DNA from: Dehalococcoidia bacterium
GTDB taxonomy: Bacteria > Chloroflexota > Dehalococcoidia > Lucifugimonadales > Lucifugimonadaceae
DNA: 54,540 bases
Reading direction: 5' to 3'
Assembly (NCBI GenBank): GCA_026421185.1
Contig: JAPKCH010000009.1
Span: 1-54,540, forward strand
Shown in pieces: positions 20,269-28,595 of the stretch (position 1 is the stretch's first letter; each line of letters begins with the position of its first letter). A model generated the notes under the pieces. The model ran no database searches and was not told the DNA's origin. It saw only the letters and a program-made list of their open reading frames with translations. Both the position numbers and the translations under genes were made by a program.

Positions 20269-21405
20269 ATGACATCTGACGACATCACAATTCATCGAGG
20301 ACTTACGGGCGTTTACTTCGACAGGAGTGAAACGACCTTCATCGATGGTAAAGAGGGTGTCCTTGAATACAGGGGCTACAACATCAATGACCTCGCTGAG
20401 CAGTCTACTTTCGAAGAAACCGGATACCTGCTGATTCACGGCAAGCTTCCTACTCAGGCTGAACTCAACGAGTTCGATGCTGAACTAAAGAGTGCCCGAG
20501 AGCTTCCAGAACGAATCTTCGATGTACTTGAAATTGTCAAAGATTCTCACCCAATGGATGCTCTGCGAACTGCAGTTTCTGCACTCGCTTCGTTCGATCA
20601 AGATCGAAACGACAACTCGACTGAAGCAACGATTCGTAAAGGTAATCGCCTAACGTCTCAGGTTCCTTCTATCGTCATGGCGCATCACAATATTCGCCAG
20701 GGCAAAGACCCGATCAATCCAAGTTCAACATTAAACCATGCTGGTAACTTCCTCTACATGCTCAACGGCGACGAGCCGAGCGCAGGTACTGCGGCATTGA
20801 TGGACAAAGACTTTGTTCTTCACGCCGATCACGGTTCAAACGCTTCAGCTTTCACTGCAAGAGTAGTTGCCGGTACATCCGCCGATATTCATGGCGCAGT
20901 TACTGCCGGTATCGCAGCGCTTTCAGGACCTTCACACGGTGGAGCAGCTGAGAACGTGATGCAGATGGCGAAAGAAATCGGCAAGCCTGAAAATGCTGCT
21001 GATTACGTTCAGAATCTTCTTTCAAACCGTGAGAGGGTCATGGGATTCGGTCACCGGGTTTACAAGGCAGAAGACCCACGAGCTGGTCATCTTCGTGCTG
21101 GTGTAAAGGCTCTAAGTGAAGAGATGGGCCAGCCAGAGTGGTACCAGATCCTCGAAGCAGTTGTTGAGGCTATGAAGCCGTACGCTCGACGTGGTATCCA
21201 CGTGAACGTTGACTTCTTCGCTGGAGTTATCTACTACTTGAATGGCGTCCCTCAGGACCTGTTCGTGCCGATCTTTGCGGTTGGGCGAATTCCTGGCTGG
21301 ACGATTCAGGTTGTTGAGCAGTTCGAGCACAATATTCTGATTCGACCTTTGCTGCATTACACCGGCGGGCGAGAGCTCCAGTACGTGCCTATCGCAGAGC
21401 GTTAG
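20269..21405 (+). CDS. gltA: Citrate synthase (type II-like, short bacterial form)
   Basis: Condenses acetyl-CoA with oxaloacetate, the entry step of the TCA cycle. The 378-residue length matches short Gram-positive/archaeal-type citrate synthases. Active-site segments are all visible: LHADHGSNASAF, GPSHGGAAE with the first catalytic His, MGFGHRVYK with the second, and VNVDFFAG with the catalytic Asp. The end (VGRIPGWTIQVVEQ) is also typical. A 2-methylcitrate synthase role cannot be excluded from sequence, but no prp genes are nearby. No clear ribosome site precedes ATG 20269. A terminator hairpin follows at 21575. Confidence 0.94.
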   Translation: MTSDDITIHRGLTGVYFDRSETTFIDGKEGVLEYRGYNINDLAEQSTFEETGYLLIHGKLPTQAELNEFDAELKSARELPERIFDVLEIVKDSHPMDALRTAVSALASFDQDRNDNSTEATIRKGNRLTSQVPSIVMAHHNIRQGKDPINPSSTLNHAGNFLYMLNGDEPSAGTAALMDKDFVLHADHGSNASAFTARVVAGTSADIHGAVTAGIAALSGPSHGGAAENVMQMAKEIGKPENAADYVQNLLSNRERVMGFGHRVYKAEDPRAGHLRAGVKALSEEMGQPEWYQILEAVVEAMKPYARRGIHVNVDFFAGVIYYLNGVPQDLFVPIFAVGRIPGWTIQVVEQFEHNILIRPLLHYTGGRELQYVPIAER

Positions 21406-21519
21406 TCTTGGCATGATTGGCTCCGGGCGTCACTGGATGACTTGTTCGCAGCTTTAATATGGTGTTAGTCAGGCTCGTGACTTTGTCACTCGGCTTAAGT
21501 GAAAATCGACCCTAACCCT

Positions 21520-21536
21520 CTCCCGAAAGAAGGGAG
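21520..21536. repeat. Dispersed palindrome, copy A
   Basis: CTCCC-GAAAGAA-GGGAG within CCTAACCCTCTCCC, resembling in core and flank the palindromes at 31909-31945 and 46818-46852. All three are intergenic, suggesting a REP-like family. Confidence 0.35.
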
Positions 21537-21574
21537 GACCGGGCGATTCGTTCTTTCTCTCGCATATAGAATCT

Positions 21575-21600
21575 CGGGATGCTTTGGCATCCCGTTTTTT
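21575..21600 (+). terminator. Intrinsic terminator after citrate synthase
   Basis: CGGGATGC-TTTG-GCATCCCG followed by TTTTTT: 8-bp perfect stem with a tetraloop. It stands 170 bases after gltA and ends only 13 bases before the methyltransferase ATG. Confidence 0.85.
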
Positions 21601-21613
21601 ATTTACAAAATTT

Positions 21614-22903
21614 ATGACAACGCCTCTAGCCCGCAATAACCTAGAACAGCGGCTGATCGATCACATCGCTCAGTACGGACCGATCACGTTCCAGGCATTC
21701 ATGGAAGCTGCTCTCTACGATGAAGTTTACGGCTACTACCCAAGTAGACGTAATCAGTCTGGATCGACACCCGTAGGCACAGATGGTGACTACTTCACGA
21801 GCCCATCGAGTCACCCAGCATTTGGAGCACTACTCGCACTTCAACTCGATGAAATGTGGCGATATATGGGCTCTCCGAGTGAGTTCACAATTGTCGAAAT
21901 GGGCGCTGGAGATGGCGTGCTTAGTGCGGATATTTCACAGTACATTTCTCAAGAATTGCCTAAATTCGCTAAATCTGCATCGTACATAGCCACAGATTTG
22001 GCTCCACGTTCGAATTCAACATCTGTTGTTCAAACTTCACGTCTGCCGACTGGAATCACCGGTTGTGTGATTTCAAACGAACTGCTCGATGCGTTCCCTG
22101 TGAACCGATTTATCGTTCAGAACGGCGAGGTCCGTGAGATTTACGTTGACTACCGAGATGGCATTTTTGTTGAATCGATTGGTGATGTGAGCGAGCCTGA
22201 GATCGCTGCACGAGTGGATCCGTTCTTAGGTTCTCTTCCCGAAAATTACCGAGGTGAAGTAAACCTAAGGATTGGCTACTGGGCAGACTCGGTGGCTGCA
22301 ACTCTCGCACGTGGATATGTGATTACGATCGATTACGGTAACGACCGTCCTCGGTTGTACAAACCCGCTCGTGCCGAAGGATCACTTCGCTGCTACTACC
22401 AGCACACGCTTAGTCGAACCCCACTGAACCGTATCGGCAAGCAGGACATCACCGCTCACGTCGACTTCACGGCCGTCGATCACACGCTTGGAGTCATGGG
22501 GTTCAGTCGTATCGGAAAACCATCTCAGCAGCAGTTTTTACTTAATCTTGGAATCGACGGTTTTTTGAACGATATTGAGCAACGTGCAGTAAGCCGTGAA
22601 CTGTCTAGGTCGGAGTCGCAGGAAGACCTTGCGGGTATTGGATCGCTTATCGATCCAGAAGGACTCGGTCGATTCAGGGTTGTAGTGCATTCAAAGGGTG
22701 TTGAAGTCGATGGAGAGCCATCGCAGCCGTTAAGTGGCATCAAAGGCGGCAAACCTGATACACCTGGTCACAAAGCCCCGACGTTGAATCAAGCGTCGGT
22801 AGAACACGCTAGACTGCTGCGAGCGAGCAATCCGTTCACGCAAGACCACCCTCAGACTGGTGTTATGCCATCTTGGGAAGATCTTTTTAGTGACGAGCCA
22901 TAG
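21614..22903 (+). CDS. SAM-dependent methyltransferase, MidA/NDUFAF7 family
   Basis: Class I methyltransferase of the DUF185/COG1565 family, 429 residues from ATG 21614. A TTG at 21584 would read out of the terminator hairpin and is rejected. Family marks: GPITFQAFMEAALYD near residue 23, GYYPSR, GDYFTSPSSHPAFGALLA, the SAM-binding motif VEMGAGDGVLS, and SNELLDAFPVNRF. Mitochondrial NDUFAF7 methylates an arginine of a complex I subunit. The bacterial role is less clear, but respiratory complex assembly is a reasonable hypothesis. The C-terminal 60 residues are Pro/Gly/Lys-rich. There is no ribosome site between the terminator and the ATG, so translation may depend on a near-leaderless transcript. 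Confidence 0.85.
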   Translation: MTTPLARNNLEQRLIDHIAQYGPITFQAFMEAALYDEVYGYYPSRRNQSGSTPVGTDGDYFTSPSSHPAFGALLALQLDEMWRYMGSPSEFTIVEMGAGDGVLSADISQYISQELPKFAKSASYIATDLAPRSNSTSVVQTSRLPTGITGCVISNELLDAFPVNRFIVQNGEVREIYVDYRDGIFVESIGDVSEPEIAARVDPFLGSLPENYRGEVNLRIGYWADSVAATLARGYVITIDYGNDRPRLYKPARAEGSLRCYYQHTLSRTPLNRIGKQDITAHVDFTAVDHTLGVMGFSRIGKPSQQQFLLNLGIDGFLNDIEQRAVSRELSRSESQEDLAGIGSLIDPEGLGRFRVVVHSKGVEVDGEPSQPLSGIKGGKPDTPGHKAPTLNQASVEHARLLRASNPFTQDHPQTGVMPSWEDLFSDEP

Positions 22904-22999
22904 TCCCTGAATTAGTAGTTGAAGCCTAGATTTGAGAAATTCGAACAGCTTTATGCTGTATGTTGACCAAAGGTAGCGAATATTTTAGGTAATTTCATG

Positions 23000-23032
23000 T
23001 TGATATTTGGTTCAGACACAGCGAAATATCAA
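23000..23032. promoter_or_regulatory. Inverted repeat upstream of the gcv operon
   Basis: TTGATATTT and AAATATCAA, perfect 9-bp arms 15 bases apart, ending 14 bases before gcvT. It could be a regulator binding site or an RNA hairpin close to the ribosome site. No glycine riboswitch pattern was seen in the 143-base gap. Confidence 0.45.
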
Positions 23033-23046
23033 TGTGACAGGGGTGG

Positions 23047-24183
23047 ATGTTGAGCGATAAATCGCAATCCTCAAGTGAACAGCTTAAGAAAACCGTCCTT
23101 CATGCCACCCATGTTGAATCGAGCGCCAAGATGGTGCCGTTCGGCGGTTGGGACATGCCGGTTCAGTACTCGGGCGGCATTATTTCCGAAATCAAGGCTG
23201 TTCGTAGCTCCGCAGGTATTTTTGACGTTTCGCACATGGGGCGTCTCGAATTTGAAGGTCCCGGCGCAGAGTCGATCTTGAGTTCGATCACCTCGGCGAA
23301 TATACCTGCTCTGAAAATCGGCAGAGGCAAGTACAACTTCATCTGCAATGCCGCGGGTGGAATCATCGACGATGCGATGGTTTATCGCACTGGCGAAGAT
23401 AAGTATCTGCTCGTGATCAATGCTGGCAACGTCGACGCAGATATGGAGTGGATTAATCCTCACGTCGATGGGCGAACTGACTTCACGATGAACGTGGTCA
23501 CAAACGAAACTGCAATGATCGCTATTCAAGGCTCGTCAGCGGTTGAAATCATCGACTCTCTCTCAAATGGCGATGCGTCGAAGATTCGGCGTTTCAGAAT
23601 CGGTGCTGCTGAAGTTTCCGGAATTCCCGCAATGCTAGCTCGTACCGGTTACACCGGAGAAGATGGATTCGAAATTATCGTCGCCGCAGATGAGGGCGTT
23701 AATTTGTGGAAGACGCTGCGCGATGCCGGAGCAGTGGAAAATGGACTCGGATCTCGAGACGTATTACGTCTTGAGGCAGGGTTGCCACTTCATGGAAATG
23801 ATCTCTCCGTAGAAACAAACCCGTTTGAAGCAGGATTCGGAAGATTCGCTTACTACCAAGCGCCGAACTGCATAGCTGGTTACGCCTTGAAGCATCTCGC
23901 CGAAATTGAGCCGTCGAGATTGTTAATTGGATTCAAAATGATTGGTAGAGGTATCCCTAGAACGGGTCTAAAAATACTCTCAGAAGGCTCCGATTTATCT
24001 GACGAGTCCAAGGTAATTGGAACGGTTACTTCAGGTACACATTCGCCCACTATTGACGTCGGTATTGGCATGGGCTACGTTGAACAAAAGTACTCTGTAA
24101 TTGGAACGCAGTTGGTGATCGACGTCCGTGGGCGTGCCGTTGAAGCAGAAGTTGTTGATATGCCGTTTTACAAACGCGAGTAA
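23047..24183 (+). CDS. gcvT: Glycine cleavage system T protein (aminomethyltransferase)
   Basis: Transfers the aminomethyl carbon from lipoylated H protein to tetrahydrofolate, releasing ammonia. The 378-residue protein shows FGGWDMPVQY near residue 27, DVSHMGR (folate region) near 58, the central YTGEDGFEI, LRLEAGLPLHGND with the catalytic aspartate region near 244, and the C-terminal barrel GYVEQKY. First gene of a compact four-gene operon. AGGGG lies very close to ATG 23047; TTG 23050 would be an alternative start. Cytoplasmic. The L protein (dihydrolipoamide dehydrogenase) is not in the window. Confidence 0.96.
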   Translation: MLSDKSQSSSEQLKKTVLHATHVESSAKMVPFGGWDMPVQYSGGIISEIKAVRSSAGIFDVSHMGRLEFEGPGAESILSSITSANIPALKIGRGKYNFICNAAGGIIDDAMVYRTGEDKYLLVINAGNVDADMEWINPHVDGRTDFTMNVVTNETAMIAIQGSSAVEIIDSLSNGDASKIRRFRIGAAEVSGIPAMLARTGYTGEDGFEIIVAADEGVNLWKTLRDAGAVENGLGSRDVLRLEAGLPLHGNDLSVETNPFEAGFGRFAYYQAPNCIAGYALKHLAEIEPSRLLIGFKMIGRGIPRTGLKILSEGSDLSDESKVIGTVTSGTHSPTIDVGIGMGYVEQKYSVIGTQLVIDVRGRAVEAEVVDMPFYKRE

Positions 24184-24251
24184 ATTGACTCCCTAACCGC
24201 AGTGTTGATGACGAAATTGGCTAGAAGCTAGTCGTTGACTAGAAAATAGGA

Positions 24252-24638
24252 ATGAACAGACAGATGTATCCGGAAGATCTCAAATACTCAAAAGAACACG
24301 AATGGGTGCGCTTGAACGGAAATATTGCCGAAGTGGGCGTAACCGTTTTTGCACAGGAATCACTTGGTGATGTTGTGTTCGTTGACCTTCCTGCCGAAGG
24401 AACCGAGATTGAACAGTTCTCTAAATTTGGAGAAATCGAATCGGTGAAGGCTGTGAGTGATCTGTTTTCGCCAGTTGGCGGCAAGATCGTTGAGGTCAAT
24501 TCATCTGCCACCGATTCTCCTGAAGTCGTGAACGAAGAGCCTTATGGCACTGGCTGGTTGATCAAGATTGAGCTTTCAGATACTGCCCAGCTCGACACAT
24601 TGATGGACGCCGCTACTTATCAGGCAACATTGGACTAA
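24252..24638 (+). CDS. gcvH: Glycine cleavage system H protein (lipoyl carrier)
   Basis: Shuttles the aminomethyl group between P and T proteins on a lipoyl arm. At 128 residues it has normal length. The lipoylation site is Lys66 in ESVKAVSDL, and the surrounding hammerhead fold is recognisable (KEHEWVRLNGNIAEVGVT, then SLGDVVFVDLP). It starts with ATG 24252 after AATAGGA; ATG 24264 would remove four residues. It sits 68 bases after gcvT and 11 bases before gcvPA, so the genes are almost certainly cotranscribed. Confidence 0.96.
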   Translation: MNRQMYPEDLKYSKEHEWVRLNGNIAEVGVTVFAQESLGDVVFVDLPAEGTEIEQFSKFGEIESVKAVSDLFSPVGGKIVEVNSSATDSPEVVNEEPYGTGWLIKIELSDTAQLDTLMDAATYQATLD

Positions 24639-24649
24639 CGACCGCTTCA

Positions 24650-26014
24650 ATGGCTTCATCTGCAACCTCTGGTGGAAACACTTCCACCAACCACCCCTAC
24701 ATCCCTTCAACCGATTTAGATCGCCAGGAAATGCTTGGTGTGATCGGTGTCGACTCACTCGACGGACTTTTGGGTGATATTCCGATTGAGCACCGGCATC
24801 CCGGTCTAAATCTCGATGCTGGTCTTGCTGAACAGGAACTTTCGACCTTATTTAGATCGATTGCCGCCGAGAATGCTTCATCATCAAGCGGATATATCTC
24901 GTTTTTAGGCGCAGGTTCGTACAGCCATTACGTTCCTTCTACAGTTCGTTCGATTCTTCAACGTGGTGAATTTGTAACCGCTTACACGCCGTACCAGCCA
25001 GAAGCTGCTCAGGGCACACTTCAAGTGGGATTCGAGTTCCAGACGGTCATTTGCCAGCTAACCGGTATGGAAGTCGCAAACGCTGGAATGTACGACGGAC
25101 CGACTGCGTTCGCAGAGGCTTGCCTGATGGCATCCCGTGTGACCAAACGAACTAGAATCGGCGTACTCTCGAGTGCTGACAGTCGTTTGCCTGACACATT
25201 GCTAGCGTATTCAAAGCATCAAGGTAATGAGATTATTGTCATCACTCCAGATGCCACTGAAATTCCTGATGATCTGGCATGTATCGGTATTCAAAGTCCA
25301 AACTTTTTTGGTGAGATAGAAGATGTTGAGCGATTAACCAAGTTGGCTCACGATAACGGAGCGCTTTCCGTTGTGCATGTGAACCCAGTTGCGCTCGGTA
25401 TGTTCAAGGCCCCCGGCGAGTTCGATGTAGACATAGTCACCGCTGAAGGTCAGCCACTTGGAGTGCCAATGGCATTCGGTGGCCCTTATGTCGGACTTTT
25501 TGCGTGCAAGAAGGCGCACATACGGCAGATGCCGGGTCGAATTATCGGGCGAACTACTGATACGAAAGGGCGAACCGGATACGCTCTCACGCTCCAAACT
25601 CGCGAGCAGCACATTAGACGTCAGCGAGCGACGTCAAATATTTGTACCAGTACGCAATTGATTGGCCTGATGGTCACTGTGTACGCCGCAACGCTTGGCA
25701 AGCAGGGCATCAAGGATCTGGCGAACCTCTGCTACCAAAAAGCGCACTACGCAGCGTCTGAAATCGGAAATTTGAACGGATTTTCTGTAAATCCAATAAG
25801 CCCCGGGGGGACGTTCTTTCACGAATTTGTTGTTAAGTGCCCCGGTTCGCCATCGAAGATCAATGCGTCATTGTTGAACAAGAAAATCATAGGCGGGCTC
25901 GATATTTCAGATCGTTATGAGAACGGAATGCTCGTTTGTGTAACCGAAACCAGCTCAAAGGATGACATCGATAAATTTGTGAAAGCTCTTAGTGAGATTG
26001 GAGCTTCAGCATGA
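24650..26014 (+). CDS. gcvPA: Glycine dehydrogenase (decarboxylating) subunit 1
   Basis: N-terminal half of the split P protein, which decarboxylates glycine and loads the aminomethyl group onto GcvH. The 454 residues show SFLGAGSYSHYVPS near residue 84, YTPYQPEAAQGTLQ near 113, and FGGPYVGLFACKK near 273. It lacks the PLP lysine, which belongs to subunit 2. The stop overlaps the gcvPB start in ATGA, indicating translational coupling and an equimolar heterotetramer. The split form is common in Gram-positive bacteria, thermophiles and Chloroflexota. A non-conserved N-terminal stretch rich in Ser, Thr and Asn (about 20 residues) precedes the conserved domain. Confidence 0.95.
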   Translation: MASSATSGGNTSTNHPYIPSTDLDRQEMLGVIGVDSLDGLLGDIPIEHRHPGLNLDAGLAEQELSTLFRSIAAENASSSSGYISFLGAGSYSHYVPSTVRSILQRGEFVTAYTPYQPEAAQGTLQVGFEFQTVICQLTGMEVANAGMYDGPTAFAEACLMASRVTKRTRIGVLSSADSRLPDTLLAYSKHQGNEIIVITPDATEIPDDLACIGIQSPNFFGEIEDVERLTKLAHDNGALSVVHVNPVALGMFKAPGEFDVDIVTAEGQPLGVPMAFGGPYVGLFACKKAHIRQMPGRIIGRTTDTKGRTGYALTLQTREQHIRRQRATSNICTSTQLIGLMVTVYAATLGKQGIKDLANLCYQKAHYAASEIGNLNGFSVNPISPGGTFFHEFVVKCPGSPSKINASLLNKKIIGGLDISDRYENGMLVCVTETSSKDDIDKFVKALSEIGASA

Positions 26015-27492
26015 CCATTACAACTAGCGCAGGTGACATTGATCGACGATTGCTGATGGATCGTTCGGTAGCTGGGCGCAAAGCGTTCACACTGCCGGAA
26101 TCTGACGTACCGGCGCAGAAGTTACCTGATTCTTCTTTCCTGCGAGACGATGTTGAACTTCCAGAAGTTTCACAACTTGAAGTAATTCGTTACTTCTCAG
26201 TTCTGAGCCAACTGAACTTTTCTATCGACACGAATTTCTACCCGCTTGGCTCGTGCACGATGAAGTACAATCCGAAAATCAACGATGAACTGGCGAATCT
26301 GCCGGGTCTCGCCGATATTCACCCACTACAGCCCGACGAGACTGTTCAGGGTGCGATTCGACTTCTGAAGAATCTTCAAGACGATCTCGGCGAAATCACC
26401 GGATTGGTCGGTGTATCGCTGGCGCCACTTGCTGGGGCACAGGGCGAATACGCCGGATTGCTTGTTGCCCGCGCCTACCACGAATCCCAGAACGACTCAG
26501 CTCGCACGGTTGCCATTGTTCCCGACTCAGCACACGGAACCAATCCTGCATCAGCAGCGATGGCGGGGCTGGAAGTGGTCACTGTTCGTTCTGATGATCA
26601 AGGGAACGTTGACGTAGAAAACCTTCGTGAGCTTGCAAACGAAAGTACAGCCGTATTCATGCTCACAATTCCGAGCACACTCGGACTGTTCGAGCCGAAT
26701 ATTCTCGAAATAAACAAGATCGTTCATGATGCTGGTGGATTGGTTTACGCCGACGGTGCTAACTTGAACGCCTTGCTTGGGCTTGTGAAGCTCGGCGACT
26801 TGGGCGTAGATATTTGCCACTCGAACCTGCATAAAACGTTCTCAACACCACATGGTGGTGGTGGTCCTGGCTCAGGGCCAGTTATGGTCACCGACGAGTT
26901 GGCAAAATTCCTGCCGAAGCCGGTCGCAATGAAAACAGATGCCGGATACGTGATGGCAACTCCCGAGATGTCGATAGGAGCTATCAACGGCTTCCATGGA
27001 TCGTTCTCGATTGCAGCGCGAGCCTACGCCTATATTAAGACGCTCGGACTCGAAGGTTTGCAGTCGGTTTCTGAGAACGCAATCATTAGTGCCAACTACA
27101 TTCAGGCTAAGTTACGAGACAAATACAACATCGCTGCCGATCGATACTGCATGCACGAAACCGTGCTTTCTGCCACGAAACAGAAGAAACGTGGTGTCGC
27201 AGGTTTGGACATCGCTAAACGATTGCTCGATTTCGGCATTCACGCGCCAACAATGTACTTCCCGATGATAATCGATGAAGCTCTGATGGTCGAACCGACG
27301 GAATCTGAATCGAAAGAGACTCTGGATCACTTCATCGCAGTAATGCGACAAATCGACGATGAAATCGATAGTTCACCAGAATTAATCCTCGAAGCTCCGC
27401 ACGATTTACCAGTAACGCGCCTCGACGAAGCAACCGCTGCTCGTAAGCCGGTTTTACGCTGGACTGCTGAATCTAACTTCTTGTCTAGCTAG
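26011..27492 (+). CDS. gcvPB: Glycine dehydrogenase (decarboxylating) subunit 2
   Basis: PLP-binding half of the split P protein. The 493-residue sequence includes YPLGSCTMKYNPK near residue 86, DSAHGTNPASA near 172, and the PLP lysine Lys275 in SNLHKTFSTPHGGGG. AINGFHGSFS and the closing MVEPTESESKETLDHF are also family marks. It overlaps gcvPA by four bases. Last gene of the gcv operon; no clear terminator follows in the next 190 bases. Confidence 0.96.
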   Translation: MTITTSAGDIDRRLLMDRSVAGRKAFTLPESDVPAQKLPDSSFLRDDVELPEVSQLEVIRYFSVLSQLNFSIDTNFYPLGSCTMKYNPKINDELANLPGLADIHPLQPDETVQGAIRLLKNLQDDLGEITGLVGVSLAPLAGAQGEYAGLLVARAYHESQNDSARTVAIVPDSAHGTNPASAAMAGLEVVTVRSDDQGNVDVENLRELANESTAVFMLTIPSTLGLFEPNILEINKIVHDAGGLVYADGANLNALLGLVKLGDLGVDICHSNLHKTFSTPHGGGGPGSGPVMVTDELAKFLPKPVAMKTDAGYVMATPEMSIGAINGFHGSFSIAARAYAYIKTLGLEGLQSVSENAIISANYIQAKLRDKYNIAADRYCMHETVLSATKQKKRGVAGLDIAKRLLDFGIHAPTMYFPMIIDEALMVEPTESESKETLDHFIAVMRQIDDEIDSSPELILEAPHDLPVTRLDEATAARKPVLRWTAESNFLSS

Positions 27493-27635
27493 CTGCTTGT
27501 TCTTAGAGAGTTCATAGAGTGTTAGGCACCTGTGTTTGTTCGTGCATGAAATTATAATTTGGCTAAATTCGACCGCCGAACGACGTAAATCGGACCATGT
27601 TCACCGCTCATGTGGTTCAACTGTGAGTAAGCTAA

Positions 27636-27668
27636 CCCGAAATTCAGAATCAGTACGTAAATTTCGGG
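27636..27668 (+). promoter_or_regulatory. Inverted repeat overlapping the ribosome site of the next gene
   Basis: CCCGAAATT and AATTTCGGG, perfect 9-bp arms with a 15-base spacer. The right arm overlaps the GGGAG at 27666-27670 that serves ATG 27683, so folding in RNA could hide the ribosome site. Confidence 0.4.
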
Positions 27669-27682
27669 AGCCATAGCGTCGA

Positions 27683-28537
27683 ATGATTGTCGATACTCAC
27701 GTTCATATTTGGGAGCTGCCGCCGATCGCACAGATCGGTCCTAGCGCCCCGAATTTCACATCGAAGCCAAAAGCCCATGGTAACGCTGAACTACAGCTCG
27801 CCGACATGGACTTAAACGGCGTCGATAAGACTGTTCTCGTTCAAACGTCGTTCTCGACCTGGGACAACGAATACGTAGCGGCTTCTGCGATAAACTACCC
27901 GGATCGGTTCGTTTCGATGGGACTTTTAGACCCCATGGGCGACAAAAACGCTGAACAAGCCGTGTACTGGATGGACGAACGCCAGATGCAGGGCTTTCGA
28001 TTTCATCCGCAGTACTACTCCGATGTCGATATCCTGCTTCGACCAGAGAATGAGCCGATGTTCAAGGAAATCGAGGCACGTGCGTGCCTCGTTCAAGTTC
28101 ACAACCGACCCGAACATGCCCACCAGTTAGATCAAGTAGCGGCTAAGTACCCGGGCATCACATGGCTGATCGACCACATGATGTACCCGGATCCGAATAT
28201 GGCTCCGGATTGGGACGTTTACAAGCCTGTTTTGGCGCTGGCGAACCACGACAACGTGCTGATGAAGATTTCGGATATTCACAATCGTTCTGAGAGCGAT
28301 GAACACCCGTTCATCGATATGCACGATGTGATCAAGATGGCGATGGATGCGTTTGGCATAGATCGTGTGATGTGGGGCACTGGCTATCCCGGGTACCACC
28401 GGGTCGAGCACGGATGGTTGACACTTGCCGACGAGCTCAAGCTAGTTAGAGAAGGCTTTGATTGGCTGACGACGGAGGAGCAAGATAAATACCTTGGACT
28501 AAATGCAATGCGCGTTTGGGATTGGGATAGCGAGTAG
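27683..28537 (+). CDS. Amidohydrolase family 2 TIM-barrel hydrolase (COG3618 type)
   Basis: Predicted cytoplasmic metal-dependent hydrolase or decarboxylase, 284 residues. It starts with the family signature DTHVHIW at residues 4-10, then FRFHPQYY near 110, VQVHNRPEHAHQ near 142 (His ligand region), LIDHMMYPDP near 163, and WGTGYPGYHR near 232 in place of the usual catalytic Asp segment. The WGTGYPG form (Gly-Tyr where Ser/Asp-Trp/Tyr-Pro is common) is slightly unusual. Relatives hydrolyse lactones or decarboxylate aromatic acids; the substrate here is undetermined. It starts 190 bases after gcvPB and ends 58 bases before the selenocysteine peroxiredoxin gene. Confidence 0.82.
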   Translation: MIVDTHVHIWELPPIAQIGPSAPNFTSKPKAHGNAELQLADMDLNGVDKTVLVQTSFSTWDNEYVAASAINYPDRFVSMGLLDPMGDKNAEQAVYWMDERQMQGFRFHPQYYSDVDILLRPENEPMFKEIEARACLVQVHNRPEHAHQLDQVAAKYPGITWLIDHMMYPDPNMAPDWDVYKPVLALANHDNVLMKISDIHNRSESDEHPFIDMHDVIKMAMDAFGIDRVMWGTGYPGYHRVEHGWLTLADELKLVREGFDWLTTEEQDKYLGLNAMRVWDWDSE

Positions 28538-28595
28538 TATTGCGAGTCGGAAAGCCTTTCAGGCATCTGAAGGGAATATGGAGCACAAATAACAC

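Noticed and set aside
22904-23046. Glycine riboswitch before gcvT
   Set aside because: The conserved GGAGAG/CCG-type core and tandem aptamer layout were not visible; only a 9-bp inverted repeat is present.
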